A model generated the notes under the pieces. That model was not told the DNA's origin, did no database searches, and worked only from the letters and a program-made list of their open reading frames with translations. Below are positions 38,707 to 46,819 of a stretch of DNA of 64,000 bases, one piece after another (position 1 is the stretch's first letter; the number at the start of each line of letters is the position of its first letter). The position numbers were made by a program, and so were the translations under genes. Origin of the DNA: Phycisphaerales bacterium (GTDB lineage: Bacteria; Planctomycetota; Phycisphaerae; Phycisphaerales; UBA1924); NCBI GenBank assembly GCA_040221175.1, contig JAVJVK010000015.1:116276-180275 (forward strand), given 5' to 3'.

Positions 38707-38756
38707 GTTCGCTATAGTGTACGATATCTACTATCGTCGGTCAATCGTTCGCAATA
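38707..38756. promoter_or_regulatory. Operator/promoter region between the XRE-cupin and 40-aa genes
   Basis: This AT-rich gap holds a perfect inverted repeat ACGATA-N5-TATCGT (38721-38737), as expected for a dimeric HTH repressor. Two near-identical direct copies of GTTCGC(T/A)ATAG flank it, at about 38707-38717 and 38746-38756. The obvious candidate binder is the XRE protein encoded 30 nt to the right, controlling itself and the small membrane-protein gene. That assignment is inference. Confidence 0.55.
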
Positions 38757-38768
38757 GAGAATTATTCG

Positions 38769-39395
38769 ATGGTCAAGAAAACTGTCCCGATGCCCGAGCC
38801 CGCCACGTCGGACATCGGCGGGTCCGTCCGGGCCAAACGTGAGCAGATGGGCCTGACCCAGGCCGAACTTGCCCGCCGCAGCGGGGTGAGCAAGGCCATG
38901 CTCTGCGACGTGGAGGCCGACCGGAAGAACCCCACGATCCGGCTGCTGGGCCAGATCGCCCTGGGGCTGGGCTGTGGCATTTCGGACCTGCTGGATCTGG
39001 ATGACAAGCCCGTGTTTACGGTCGACCGGGCGAAGGACCAGCGGGTGCTTGTCGACCCCGAGAACCAGATGGAGCGGCGGATCCTGAGCCGCACGCTGGT
39101 AAAGCACGGCGTGGAAGTACTGCACTACACCTACCCAGTGGGCAGCGATTGCGAGGGCTTTCCGCCCCACCCGCCGGGAAGCCTCGAGACGGCCTACGTG
39201 CTCGATGGCAAGGTTCGCCTGGTGGTGGGCGATCAGCCGATCGAACTGAGCACGGGCGATGCGGCGACGTACAGGGCCGACCTTGAGCACTCGACGATCA
39301 ACCTGGGCAAGAAGCCGGCGAAGATCCTGTACGTGACGCACATTCCGCGCCAGCAGGTGGGCAAGACAGAGACCAAGGCGAACCCGAAGGCCTAG
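38769..39395 (+). CDS. XRE-family transcriptional regulator with C-terminal cupin domain
   Basis: The 208-aa product has an N-terminal HTH_3 domain at about residues 15-70 (VRAKREQMGLTQAELARRSG, then VSKAMLCDVEADRKNPTIRL) and a cupin domain at about 140-195 (GSLETAYVLDGKVRLVVGDQ, then STGDAATYRADLEHSTINLG). HTH-cupin regulators of this design respond to small molecules bound in the cupin barrel and control nearby genes. The gene is divergent from a 40-aa membrane-protein gene across an operator-like gap. Its TAG stop overlaps the stop of the convergent NtrC-type gene. Confidence 0.9.
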   Translation: MVKKTVPMPEPATSDIGGSVRAKREQMGLTQAELARRSGVSKAMLCDVEADRKNPTIRLLGQIALGLGCGISDLLDLDDKPVFTVDRAKDQRVLVDPENQMERRILSRTLVKHGVEVLHYTYPVGSDCEGFPPHPPGSLETAYVLDGKVRLVVGDQPIELSTGDAATYRADLEHSTINLGKKPAKILYVTHIPRQQVGKTETKANPKA

Positions 39396-40855
39396 CGCAG
39401 CCCGTATTCGCGCAACTTGCGATACAGGGTGCGTTCGCCGATGCCCAGGAGCTTGGCGGCCTGTTCGCGGTTGCCGCCGGTGAGGCGGAGAGTCTCGCGG
39501 ATGGCTCGCTTCTCGATCTGTTCGAGGCTGGTGCCGGCGAGGGTGCCTGAGGCGGCGCCGGCTTCGCCTTCGTCTTCGCCGGCGCGCACTTCGGGGGGGA
39601 TGTGGCGAACCTCCAGCCGGGCCGGCGCATCCTCGGTCGCCTCGCCGATGGCGGTGACGACCATGTTCTGGATGACGTTGAGGAGCTGGCGGACGTTGCC
39701 GGGCCAGTCGTAGGCGGTCAGGCGCATGAGGGCGGCGTCGGTGATTTCCGGGGTGGGCTGCCCCATCTGGTCGGCGAATCGAGCCGCGGCGTGCTGGGCG
39801 ATGCGGGGGATGTCCTCGCGACGCTCGCGCAGGGGCGGGACGTGGACGTGGGCGCCATTGATCCGGAAGTAGAGGTCTTCACGGAAGGCGCCTTCGGCGA
39901 TCATCTTGCGGAGATCTTTGTTGGTGGCGCTGACGAAGCGGACGTCGGTCTTGCGTGGGTCGTTGCTGCCCAGGCGGACGACCTCGCCGGTCTCGAGGAC
40001 GCGGAGGAGCTTGGCCTGCATGCTCAGGGGCATGTCGCCGATCTCGTCGAGGAAGAGCGTGCCGTTGTTGGCGTATTCGAAGACGCCCTCGCGGTCTTTT
40101 TCGGCGCCGGTGAAGGCGCCTCGAACGTGGCCAAAGAGTTGGTCTTCGAGGAGGCTCTCGCTCTGGCCTGCGCAGTTGAAGGCGACGTACTTCTTGCTTG
40201 CGCGTGGGGAGTTCTTGTGGACGGCGCTGGCGATGAGCTCTTTGCCCGTGCCGCTCTCGCCGGTGATGAGCACGGCGATGTTGGACGGGGCGACCGTGCG
40301 GACGGTCTTGATGATCTTCCGCATCGGTTCGCTGCCGGCGATGAGGCCCTCGAATCCGTCGTGCTGGACGAGGTCTCCCAGCGAGCCGGATTCCTGACGC
40401 AGCAGCACGGCCTCGGCGGCACGGTTGATGAGGCTGCGGAAGACGGCCAGGTCCAGGGGCTTTTCGATGAAGTCGTACGCACCCTCCTTGAACGCGCTGC
40501 GGGCCGTCGAGACATCGCCGTGAGCGGTGACCATGACGGTCTCGGCGTCGGGCTGCAACGCCCGTGCGGCGCGGAGCACGAGCAGGCCGGCGTTGGCGCC
40601 GTCTGGATTGACGGTGTCCCCGTCCTGGGCGGTCTGCCCGGCGGAACTCGGCATCCGCAGGTCGGTGACGACCACGTCAAAAGCGCCTCCTCTGAGCTCG
40701 TCCATGGCCTCGGCGACGGAGCCGACGATGGTGCAGACGTGGCCGGGCTTGCGCAGGGCTTCGGCCATGGTGTCGGCGTGGTCCGGCTCGTCTTCGACGA
40801 TCAGGACCTGGGCGGCGGGAGTGGTCGTGCTGGGGTTGCTCTCGGCGATGGCCAT
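39392..40855 (-). CDS. Sigma-54-dependent response regulator, NtrC family
   Basis: The 487-aa product has three parts. The receiver domain (VLIVEDEPDHADTMAEAL, phospho-acceptor Asp in VVVTDLRMP, EKPLD) carries an insert of about 20 residues right after RMP (around GQTAQDGDTVNPDGANAG). The AAA+ domain has Walker A TGESGTGKEL, the sigma-54 contact GAFTGAEKD, Walker B TLFLDEIGDM and WPGNVRQL. A Fis-type HTH (GGNREQAAKLLGIGERTLYR) ends it. It should activate sigma-54 promoters after phosphorylation, but no histidine kinase is nearby. I chose ATG 40855 (MAIAESNPS). It lies 7 nt after ruvC in an apparent ribE-ruvC-regulator operon. Confidence 0.95.
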   Translation of the reverse strand: MAIAESNPSTTTPAAQVLIVEDEPDHADTMAEALRKPGHVCTIVGSVAEAMDELRGGAFDVVVTDLRMPSSAGQTAQDGDTVNPDGANAGLLVLRAARALQPDAETVMVTAHGDVSTARSAFKEGAYDFIEKPLDLAVFRSLINRAAEAVLLRQESGSLGDLVQHDGFEGLIAGSEPMRKIIKTVRTVAPSNIAVLITGESGTGKELIASAVHKNSPRASKKYVAFNCAGQSESLLEDQLFGHVRGAFTGAEKDREGVFEYANNGTLFLDEIGDMPLSMQAKLLRVLETGEVVRLGSNDPRKTDVRFVSATNKDLRKMIAEGAFREDLYFRINGAHVHVPPLRERREDIPRIAQHAAARFADQMGQPTPEITDAALMRLTAYDWPGNVRQLLNVIQNMVVTAIGEATEDAPARLEVRHIPPEVRAGEDEGEAGAASGTLAGTSLEQIEKRAIRETLRLTGGNREQAAKLLGIGERTLYRKLREYGLR

Positions 40856-40862
40856 AGGTCGG

Positions 40863-41372
40863 TCAGGATAGTGGGGTGGGGGCGGCCTGGTTGTGGCGCA
40901 GGAGCCCTCCGGCGGCGATGGCGATGGCATCGGCGACGTCTGCGGGCGTGGGGGGCTCGGGCAAGTTGTAGCGGGCCTGGACCGCCAGACGCATCTGGTC
41001 CTTGGTGGCCCGCCCGAAGCCGGTCATGGATCGCTTCACCACCGACGGGGCCAGTTCCAGGATCGGAAGCCCGGCACGCTTGGCGGTCAGGAGGATGACG
41101 CCGCGGGCGTGGCCCATGCTGATGGCGGTGGCGGGGAAGGCCTTGTGGGCGAACACGGCCTCGACGCACGCCGCGTCGGGCTGTAGCCGCTCGATCAGGT
41201 CTCGCAGGTCGGCCTCGAGTTCCACTAGCCGGGCCGCCAATCCGTCGGGCGAGCTATCGCCCCGCTTGAGTCGCAGCACGCCCGCTTCGTCCAGCGCATC
41301 GCGGCCGTCCTTGAGGACAACGCACGCATAGCCGGTGAGGCGCAGGCCAGGATCGAGGCCAAGAACACGCAT
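40863..41372 (-). CDS. ruvC: Holliday junction resolvase RuvC
   Basis: The 169-aa endonuclease resolves four-way junctions with RuvAB. The catalytic acids are visible: Asp in VLGLDPGLRLTGYA, Glu in CVEAVFAHKAF, and the C-terminal Asp pair in ADVADAIAIA. The central SMGHARGVILL and GFGRATKDQM match the family. ATG 41372 gives the standard length. It starts 2 nt after the ribE stop; ruvA and ruvB are not nearby. Confidence 0.96.
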   Translation of the reverse strand: MRVLGLDPGLRLTGYACVVLKDGRDALDEAGVLRLKRGDSSPDGLAARLVELEADLRDLIERLQPDAACVEAVFAHKAFPATAISMGHARGVILLTAKRAGLPILELAPSVVKRSMTGFGRATKDQMRLAVQARYNLPEPPTPADVADAIAIAAGGLLRHNQAAPTPLS

Positions 41373-41374
41373 GA

Positions 41375-42022
41375 TCAGGCTTTCGGCGTTTTGCGTGCGT
41401 CGTCGCCAGCGTAGTGCTGCTGCCAGTGGATCAGGGCCTTGACCATGCAGTCGCACTCAAGGTTGACCCCGTCCCCGGAACCCAGGGCTCCCAGCTTGGT
41501 GCGAGCGAGGGTATCGGGGATGAGGGCGACCTCGAACCAGCCCTGGTCGACCGAGAGCTCGGCGATGGTTAGCGAGACGCCGGCGACGCAGATCGAGCCG
41601 CGAGGCGTGACGTAGGGCATTAGGTGGGAGGGGGGCTGGATCCGGATACGCCATTGGGGTCGCTCGGACACCGCCAGCACGGAGGCGACGGCGTCGACGT
41701 GGCCCTGGACGAGGTGCCCACCCAGCAGGGTCGTCGGCGTGCAGGATCGCTCCAAATGGACGCGGGCGCCGGCCCGCAGATCACCCAGCGTGGTGTTGGC
41801 CAGCGTCTGGGGGGTGGCGTCGAAAGCGAGCAAGAGGTGATCGCCCGCCGAGCGAGATTCCACCAGACTGAGGCAGCAGCCGTCGATGTTGATCGACTCG
41901 CCGGGTGTCGGGCCGGGCTCGGTCAGCAGGTCGGTCGGCGCGGAGACGACCAGCCGAATCCCGGCATCGGTGTCGGTGGCCTCCAGGATCGTGCCAACGC
42001 TGTGGATGAGACCGGTGTACAT
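41375..42022 (-). CDS. ribE: Riboflavin synthase alpha chain
   Basis: Last step of riboflavin synthesis, dismutation of two lumazine molecules. The 215-aa protein has the two tandem lumazine-binding repeats: MYTGLIHSVGTI...GESINIDGCCLSLVE, then GGHLVQGHVDAVASV...GSICVAGVSLTIAEL. The C-terminus LARTKLGALGSGDGVNLECD is typical. ATG 42022 is set by the universal MxTGLI start. I see no FMN riboswitch upstream. It is the first gene of an operon with ruvC and the NtrC-type regulator, joined by short spacing rather than by function. Confidence 0.95.
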   Translation of the reverse strand: MYTGLIHSVGTILEATDTDAGIRLVVSAPTDLLTEPGPTPGESINIDGCCLSLVESRSAGDHLLLAFDATPQTLANTTLGDLRAGARVHLERSCTPTTLLGGHLVQGHVDAVASVLAVSERPQWRIRIQPPSHLMPYVTPRGSICVAGVSLTIAELSVDQGWFEVALIPDTLARTKLGALGSGDGVNLECDCMVKALIHWQQHYAGDDARKTPKA

Positions 42023-42122
42023 GGGGTGCCGGGGCCTTTCGTGAGGCTCTGGAATCCACTCGGGCATCCGACGCGAACACCGGGGTGTTCGCCGCTGGAG
42101 GCCGAAGGGGCCATGCGAGCCC

Positions 42123-42151
42123 TTGACCCCCTGCCGCGGGGGCCGGATACT
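42123..42151 (+). promoter_or_regulatory. Sigma-70-type promoter of the PQQ-propeller lipoprotein gene
   Basis: TTGACC (42123-42128), a 17-nt spacer and GATACT (42146-42151) form one of the two best -35/-10 pairs in the window. It points at ATG 42239 and would leave a leader of about 80 nt. It may also serve purH downstream. Confidence 0.55.
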
Positions 42152-42238
42152 GTGCGGCAGACATCAGGGGGCGCACGGGCCCGGTGCCGCCTTCCAGCAA
42201 CCGTACGGGCCACAACCCAGCCTCGGAGCCTTCCACGG

Positions 42239-43435
42239 ATGCGTACTTCCATTGATACACGTGGCCCCCGTCCCGATCGCCGAGCCCGCCGGTTGCTGGG
42301 CCGTTCGGCGGCCGGGCTGGCCCTGGTCTCGCTGGTCCTCGGTGGATGCGCCAGCTCGTCGGAAATCGGTCCGCCGATCTCGACCACCCAGCAGGAAGCA
42401 TCGGCCAGCTACGACAGCGGCTCGTTGCGGTCGATTGGTTACAGCCGAGGCTGGCGGGCATACCCCATCGTGACCCGCAACCAATCGGTCGAGCGTGTGC
42501 GGGCGTACGACGATATCGTGCTGGTGCTGGAAGGGGGTTCGACGCTCAGTTGCATCGACGCCCAGGACGGCGCCTCTCGGTGGAGCACGCAGCTGGAGAG
42601 CCCGGTCACGCCCTTCCTGGGCATCGAGCGGCAGGGCAACCTGATCTACGTGAATTCGTCGTCGGAGCTCTATGTCCTCGACGCATTGAGCGGAGAGCTG
42701 CGGGCCCGCCAGCGACTGCCGCTCGTGGTCACTACGGGCCCAACGCGCCATGAAGGCCAGCTGCTCTTCGGTTGCGCGGACGGCCAGGTGTTCAGCTATG
42801 TGCCCACGCAGCAGATCAAGCTGTGGGGCAACCAGCTCGACCATCCGGTCGAGATGGACGCGGTCATGGTCGATGGCATCGCGGCCTTCGTGAGCACCGA
42901 GGGCGACGTGCTGTTCATCGACCCTGCGCGCGGCACGGCGATGATGCGTGCGGGCGGCGGCCAGCGTTTCAACGCGCTGTTCGACGGACCCGGCGCCATG
43001 CCCGCCGCGGCGCCCGGCATGCTCCTGGTGCCCAGCGAGGATCAATCGCTGTGGGCGTTCACGCCCGCCAGTAGCCGCAACCTGTGGCGCGTACCCACGC
43101 AGGGGCCGATCACCAGCCGCCCGGTGGTCTACGGCGACCACGTGTTCATCGATCTGCCCGAAGTGGGCTTCAGCGCCGTGAGCCTGGGCACCGGCGAGGT
43201 CCGCTGGTCGCTCAAGGACGTGGGTGGACAACTCGTGTCGGTCCGCGACAAGTTGCTGGTCGTCTTCGATGCCGAGAACCAGGAGCTGACCCAGATCGAT
43301 GGCGCCACGGGCGACGTCTTCGGCAGCGTGCCGGTGGGCGGGGTGAGCCGTGTGGAGACGGCCACGCTCGAGGACGCCCCTATCTACCTCATCACCGAGC
43401 GCGGCCTGGTCGCTCGCTTCAACCCCGACGCGTAA
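42239..43435 (+). CDS. Lipoprotein with PQQ-like beta-propeller, BamB-like
   Basis: The 398-aa product has a lipoprotein signal (RSAAGLALVSLVLGGCASSS, lipidated Cys at about 38). Propeller blades of the PQQ-repeat type follow, with the W/ID.DG..RW pattern: LSCIDAQDGASRWSTQLESP, LYVLDALSGELRARQRL, VLFIDPARGTAMM, LWAFTPASSRNLWRVPT, FSAVSLGTGEVRWSLKDVGG. This is the BamB architecture (beta-barrel assembly scaffold), but other PQQ-propeller lipoproteins exist and no Bam gene is nearby. I chose ATG 42239 because the signal peptide starts there, although the frame is open far upstream. purH begins 3 nt after the stop. Confidence 0.86.
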   Translation: MRTSIDTRGPRPDRRARRLLGRSAAGLALVSLVLGGCASSSEIGPPISTTQQEASASYDSGSLRSIGYSRGWRAYPIVTRNQSVERVRAYDDIVLVLEGGSTLSCIDAQDGASRWSTQLESPVTPFLGIERQGNLIYVNSSSELYVLDALSGELRARQRLPLVVTTGPTRHEGQLLFGCADGQVFSYVPTQQIKLWGNQLDHPVEMDAVMVDGIAAFVSTEGDVLFIDPARGTAMMRAGGGQRFNALFDGPGAMPAAAPGMLLVPSEDQSLWAFTPASSRNLWRVPTQGPITSRPVVYGDHVFIDLPEVGFSAVSLGTGEVRWSLKDVGGQLVSVRDKLLVVFDAENQELTQIDGATGDVFGSVPVGGVSRVETATLEDAPIYLITERGLVARFNPDA

Positions 43436-43438
43436 GCG

Positions 43439-45058
43439 GTGGCCGTGGCGACCATCGAAGGCACGGTCCGGACGGTGCGGCGGGCGCTCATCTCGGTGAG
43501 CGACAAGGCGGGCGTCGCGGACTTTGCGCGCGTCCTGAGTCGATTCGGCGTCGAGCTGGTTTCCACGGGCGGCACCGCCCGCACGCTCCGGGAGGCGGGG
43601 CTCGACGTGCGCGACGTCAGCGACCTCACCGGCTTTCCCGAGATGCTCGATGGGCGCGTGAAGACCCTGCACCCCGGCGTGCACGGCGGCATCCTGGGCG
43701 TCGAGGAACTACCCGAGCACGCCAAGGCCATGGGCGAGCACGGGATCGAGCCGATCGACCTGGTCTGCATCGACCTGTACCCCTTCGAGAAGACCATCGC
43801 CCGTGAGGGCGTCACGCTGGCCGAGGCGGTCGAGCAGATCGACATCGGCGGACCGGCGATGGTGCGCTCGGCCGCCAAGAACCACGATCGGGTGGCCATC
43901 GTGACCAGCCCGGCGCAGTACGCCTCGGTGGCTGCCGACCTGGAAGCCCACGGGGGCACGACGCACGCGCTGCGCGCAACGCTGGCCGCGGCGGCCTTTG
44001 CTCGCACGAGCGAATACGACGCCCGAATCGCCGCCTACCTGGCCGGCCGGGATGCGCCGGGCGCCATGCCCGCGACGCTCTCGCTCAGGATGGATCGGGC
44101 GGGTGAACTGCGCTACGGCGAGAACCCGCACCAGGCCGCCGCGGTGTATCGCGATGCGAGCTTCCGGGGGCCGACGGTGGTGGGAGTGGAGCCGCTGCAC
44201 GGCAAGGCGCTCAGTTATAACAACCTGGCCGACGCGAGCGCGGCGCTGGAGCTGGCGATCGATCTCGCGCGCACCACGGTAAATGTCGGCGCGACGGTCA
44301 TGAAGCACGCCAACCCGTGCGGGGCCGCCAGCGCCGCCGATGCGCGCACGGCGGTGGACCTGGCGCTGCTGGGCGATCCGGTGGCGGCGTTTGGGGGCAT
44401 CGTGGCCTGTTCGCAGGCGATCGATCTCCAAGCGGCCGAGCGGCTGAGCGAGAAGGACCTGTTCCTGGAGGTCATCGTCGCGCCCGCGTTCGAGGACGAT
44501 GCGCTCGAGCGGCTGCGGACGCGGTGGAAGACCACGCGCCTGCTGGCCGTCGGCGATGCCGGCGCCAGCGATCGGGCGGGCGTGATGGTGCGGACGCTGC
44601 CCGGCGGAGCACTGGCCCAGGAGATCGACGCGCTGCGGCCCGACCCGGCGTCGTGGACGCTCGCGGCGGGGCCTAAGCCCAGCGACGAGACCATGTCGGC
44701 GTGTGCCGCGCTGGTTTGCATCAGCCGGGCGCTGACGAGCAACGCCGTGGCGGTGGGGGGCAGGAGCGGAAACGGCGCGGCGCTCTTTGGCGCGGGCGCG
44801 GGGCAGATGGACCGGGTGACCAGTTGCCGCCTGGCGGTCGAGAAGGCCGGCGACCGCGTGCGATCGTGCGAGGGCGGCGGCATCGCGGCGAGCGACGGCT
44901 TCTTCCCCTTCAGCGACGGGCCGGCGATGCTCATCGACGCGGGCGTGAAGACCATCGTCCAGCCCGGCGGCTCGAAGCGCGACGGCGAGACGATCGAGTT
45001 GTGCGAGCGCGAGGGCGTCACGCTGCTGATGACCGGTGTGCGCCACTTCCGGCACTAG
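43439..45058 (+). CDS. purH: Bifunctional AICAR formyltransferase/IMP cyclohydrolase
   Basis: Last two steps of IMP synthesis. The 539-aa protein starts at GTG 43439. The IMP cyclohydrolase (MGS-like) domain covers about residues 14-150 (ALISVSDKAGVADFARVL, VSTGGTARTL, GGRVKTLHP-like DGRVKTLHPGVHGG). The AICARFT domain follows, with YGENPHQAAAVY, the catalytic Lys-His in VMKHANPCGAAS, and GNGAALFGAGAGQMDRVTSC. It follows the lipoprotein gene by 3 nt and is probably co-transcribed. With purL and guaB also here, three purine genes lie in the window but in separate units. Confidence 0.96.
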   Translation: MAVATIEGTVRTVRRALISVSDKAGVADFARVLSRFGVELVSTGGTARTLREAGLDVRDVSDLTGFPEMLDGRVKTLHPGVHGGILGVEELPEHAKAMGEHGIEPIDLVCIDLYPFEKTIAREGVTLAEAVEQIDIGGPAMVRSAAKNHDRVAIVTSPAQYASVAADLEAHGGTTHALRATLAAAAFARTSEYDARIAAYLAGRDAPGAMPATLSLRMDRAGELRYGENPHQAAAVYRDASFRGPTVVGVEPLHGKALSYNNLADASAALELAIDLARTTVNVGATVMKHANPCGAASAADARTAVDLALLGDPVAAFGGIVACSQAIDLQAAERLSEKDLFLEVIVAPAFEDDALERLRTRWKTTRLLAVGDAGASDRAGVMVRTLPGGALAQEIDALRPDPASWTLAAGPKPSDETMSACAALVCISRALTSNAVAVGGRSGNGAALFGAGAGQMDRVTSCRLAVEKAGDRVRSCEGGGIAASDGFFPFSDGPAMLIDAGVKTIVQPGGSKRDGETIELCEREGVTLLMTGVRHFRH

Positions 45059-45060
45059 CG

Positions 45061-45144
45061 TCAAGGGAAGCCGGCGTCGAACGCGTCCTGGAACGCCAGG
45101 AAGTCGAAGATGGTCAGATCGCAGTCGCCGTCGAGGTCGGGCTC
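45061..45144 (-). pseudogene. Orphan remnant of a Gly-Cys dockerin-like C-terminal tail
   Basis: Directly after the purH stop, the minus strand encodes EPDLDGDCDLTIFDFLAFQD followed by AFDAGFP and a stop. It is clearly the final repeat of the tail found at 27160-27310, 56200-56370 and 63307-63450. Only one of the usual two repeats is left, the terminal Cys is replaced by Phe, and nothing upstream looks like a secreted protein; the HNH gene on the other strand occupies that DNA. I read it as the end of a lost gene. Confidence 0.7.
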
Positions 45145-45283
45145 GCGGACGAGGCAATCGCGGCCGCAGAGCGAATGACCGGCGGGGCTTTCCCTTGTTC
45201 GGCTCCTGTAAAAGCTTTGCCACCGTTGTGGACAAGCCGGCCCGTCTTGCCGACAATTCGTTCGCAAGGTGGTTTCGTCGAGG

Positions 45284-46075
45284 ATGCGTCCTTCCAGACC
45301 CAATCCGAAGCCGAACGGCGACGCGGCACACGCGTCCCGGGGGGGCGGCTCTCGCTCCAGATCGAGCAAGTCGCACGCCCGCCACCCGCACCCCCACCCG
45401 CATTCGACCGAGATCCGGGCCATCCGGGCGTGCTCGCTGGACGTGCCGGTGCTGCTGCTGAACAAGCACTACGCCGCGTTGCGGATCATCACCGCGAGGC
45501 GGGCCTTTACGCTGCTGTGCAAGGAACTGGCCGAGGTCGTCCATGTCGAGGGAGAACCGACCGAAGCCACCTTCAGCAACTACGACTTTGCGCAATGGGT
45601 CGAGGTCTCGGCCCTGCAGCACGAGATGGAGCCGGCCGCCCACGACTGGGTGCGCACGGTGCGGCTGTCGATCGCCGTGCCGCGCGTGATCCGGCTACTC
45701 GGATACGACCGCCTGCCGCGCGTGCAGGTTCGGCTGAGCCGGCGGACGATCTTCGAGCGCGATGGGCACCAGTGCCAGTACTGCAAGCGGTACTTCCGCG
45801 GGGGCGACCTGTCTGTCGACCACGTGCTGCCGCGGGCGCGCGGGGGCGGCGATAGCTGGGAGAACCTGGTGGCCGCGTGCATCCGCTGCAACGCCGCCAA
45901 GGGCGACCGCACGCCCAGCGAGGCGGGCATGCCCCTGGCGCGTGCGCCAAAGCGGCCAACGCCCGACTCGATCCTGCACGGCTGGGGCGAGGGCGGTTCG
46001 GGCGGCAAGGCCCGGGGCGTGCGCAGCGACCCACGCTTCGCGGCGTGGCGGATGTTCCTGCCGCAGTCGAAGTAG
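45284..46075 (+). CDS. HNH endonuclease-domain protein
   Basis: The product is 263 aa from ATG 45284 (GTG 45269 is an alternative). The first 40 residues are basic and low complexity. A conserved N-terminal segment (LDVPVLLLNKHYAALRIITARRAF) leads to a C-terminal HNH domain. That domain has zinc Cys pairs CQYC and CIRC and catalytic LSVDHVLPRARGG, then DSWENLVAACIRCNAAKGD. This is the widespread 5-methylcytosine-restriction-like HNH group, often a host gene of unknown role. No methyltransferase partner is nearby. It is convergent with the next gene, 2 nt between stops. Confidence 0.88.
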   Translation: MRPSRPNPKPNGDAAHASRGGGSRSRSSKSHARHPHPHPHSTEIRAIRACSLDVPVLLLNKHYAALRIITARRAFTLLCKELAEVVHVEGEPTEATFSNYDFAQWVEVSALQHEMEPAAHDWVRTVRLSIAVPRVIRLLGYDRLPRVQVRLSRRTIFERDGHQCQYCKRYFRGGDLSVDHVLPRARGGGDSWENLVAACIRCNAAKGDRTPSEAGMPLARAPKRPTPDSILHGWGEGGSGGKARGVRSDPRFAAWRMFLPQSK

Positions 46076-46077
46076 TC

Positions 46078-46791
46078 TTAGAGTTTCCTACCGCACTCTG
46101 GGCAGCGCGTGAGCCCCGTGGCGTCGTAGCCGCATTCTGGGCAGGCGTCGGGATCGTGTTGTGGTGGGCCGATGGCTTTGAGGATGCGCTTCATCCAGAG
46201 GTCGGATCGACCTTTCGAGACACAGAAGAGCAAGATCGCGAAGAGCGACAAGAAGATAGCGTTTCGGAGGTACCCTATCGGCTTGGCTTCGCGGTATTGA
46301 AGCTTGCCTTGTGACAGCATCGTGATCGCCTCGGGCACGAGTTGGCGGAATCCAAGTGCCGCTTCTGACTGCGATTGCAGCGCCGAGTTGTGGATAAGGA
46401 TCGCGACCTCGCGCTCATCGAGCCCATCGAGTGGCCGCGCCGGTGTGCAGAAGCCGCTCACCGACGTGGCGTGCAGCACGCCTTCGCCCCGCCGCATAAA
46501 CCAGGGCGTGGTGCCTACCTCGGCTAGACGGGTGCTCGTCTCACCCCACCCAGACTCACCTCGCCAGCGGACTTCCAACTCGCCATCCACGCTGTGGATC
46601 TCACCGAAGGTCATCATGATCGGGCCAGACCGGTTGGAACTGCCCATTTGTTTAGGCAGCGAGCCGCGGTGCATTGACAGCATGTCAGCAGTGAGCAGAG
46701 AGACCAAGACGATCAACACAGCAGGATGCCCGAACCACCTGGGCCGCGGGGGGGCCTTGGCGTGGTCCGGGCTCTTCGTCGTGCCGGGCAT
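46078..46791 (-). CDS. Membrane protein with C-terminal zinc ribbon
   Basis: The 237-aa product has an N-terminal membrane helix (PAVLIVLVSLLTADML), an extracytoplasmic middle of about 130 residues, a second helix (LRNAIFLSLFAILLFCVS, about 174-191) and a C-terminal zinc ribbon CPECGYDATGLTRCPECG. The ribbon would be cytoplasmic. Ribbons of this wording are common at the ends of planctomycete membrane proteins; function unknown. It contains more A+T-rich codons than its neighbours (for example around 46180-46330). Confidence 0.8.
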   Translation of the reverse strand: MPGTTKSPDHAKAPPRPRWFGHPAVLIVLVSLLTADMLSMHRGSLPKQMGSSNRSGPIMMTFGEIHSVDGELEVRWRGESGWGETSTRLAEVGTTPWFMRRGEGVLHATSVSGFCTPARPLDGLDEREVAILIHNSALQSQSEAALGFRQLVPEAITMLSQGKLQYREAKPIGYLRNAIFLSLFAILLFCVSKGRSDLWMKRILKAIGPPQHDPDACPECGYDATGLTRCPECGRKL

Positions 46792-46819
46792 GATGATGGC
46801 CGATGGGCGGCCGGTACAG

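Noticed and set aside
37764..38760. Integration site or mobile element near the small-gene locus
   Set aside because: No integrase, transposase, tRNA gene or flanking direct repeats of attachment type were found; only the signal style and A+T content differ.
42023..42238. FMN riboswitch upstream of ribE
   Set aside because: I could not find the conserved FMN-aptamer blocks in this 216-bp gap; it holds the promoter of the lipoprotein gene instead.
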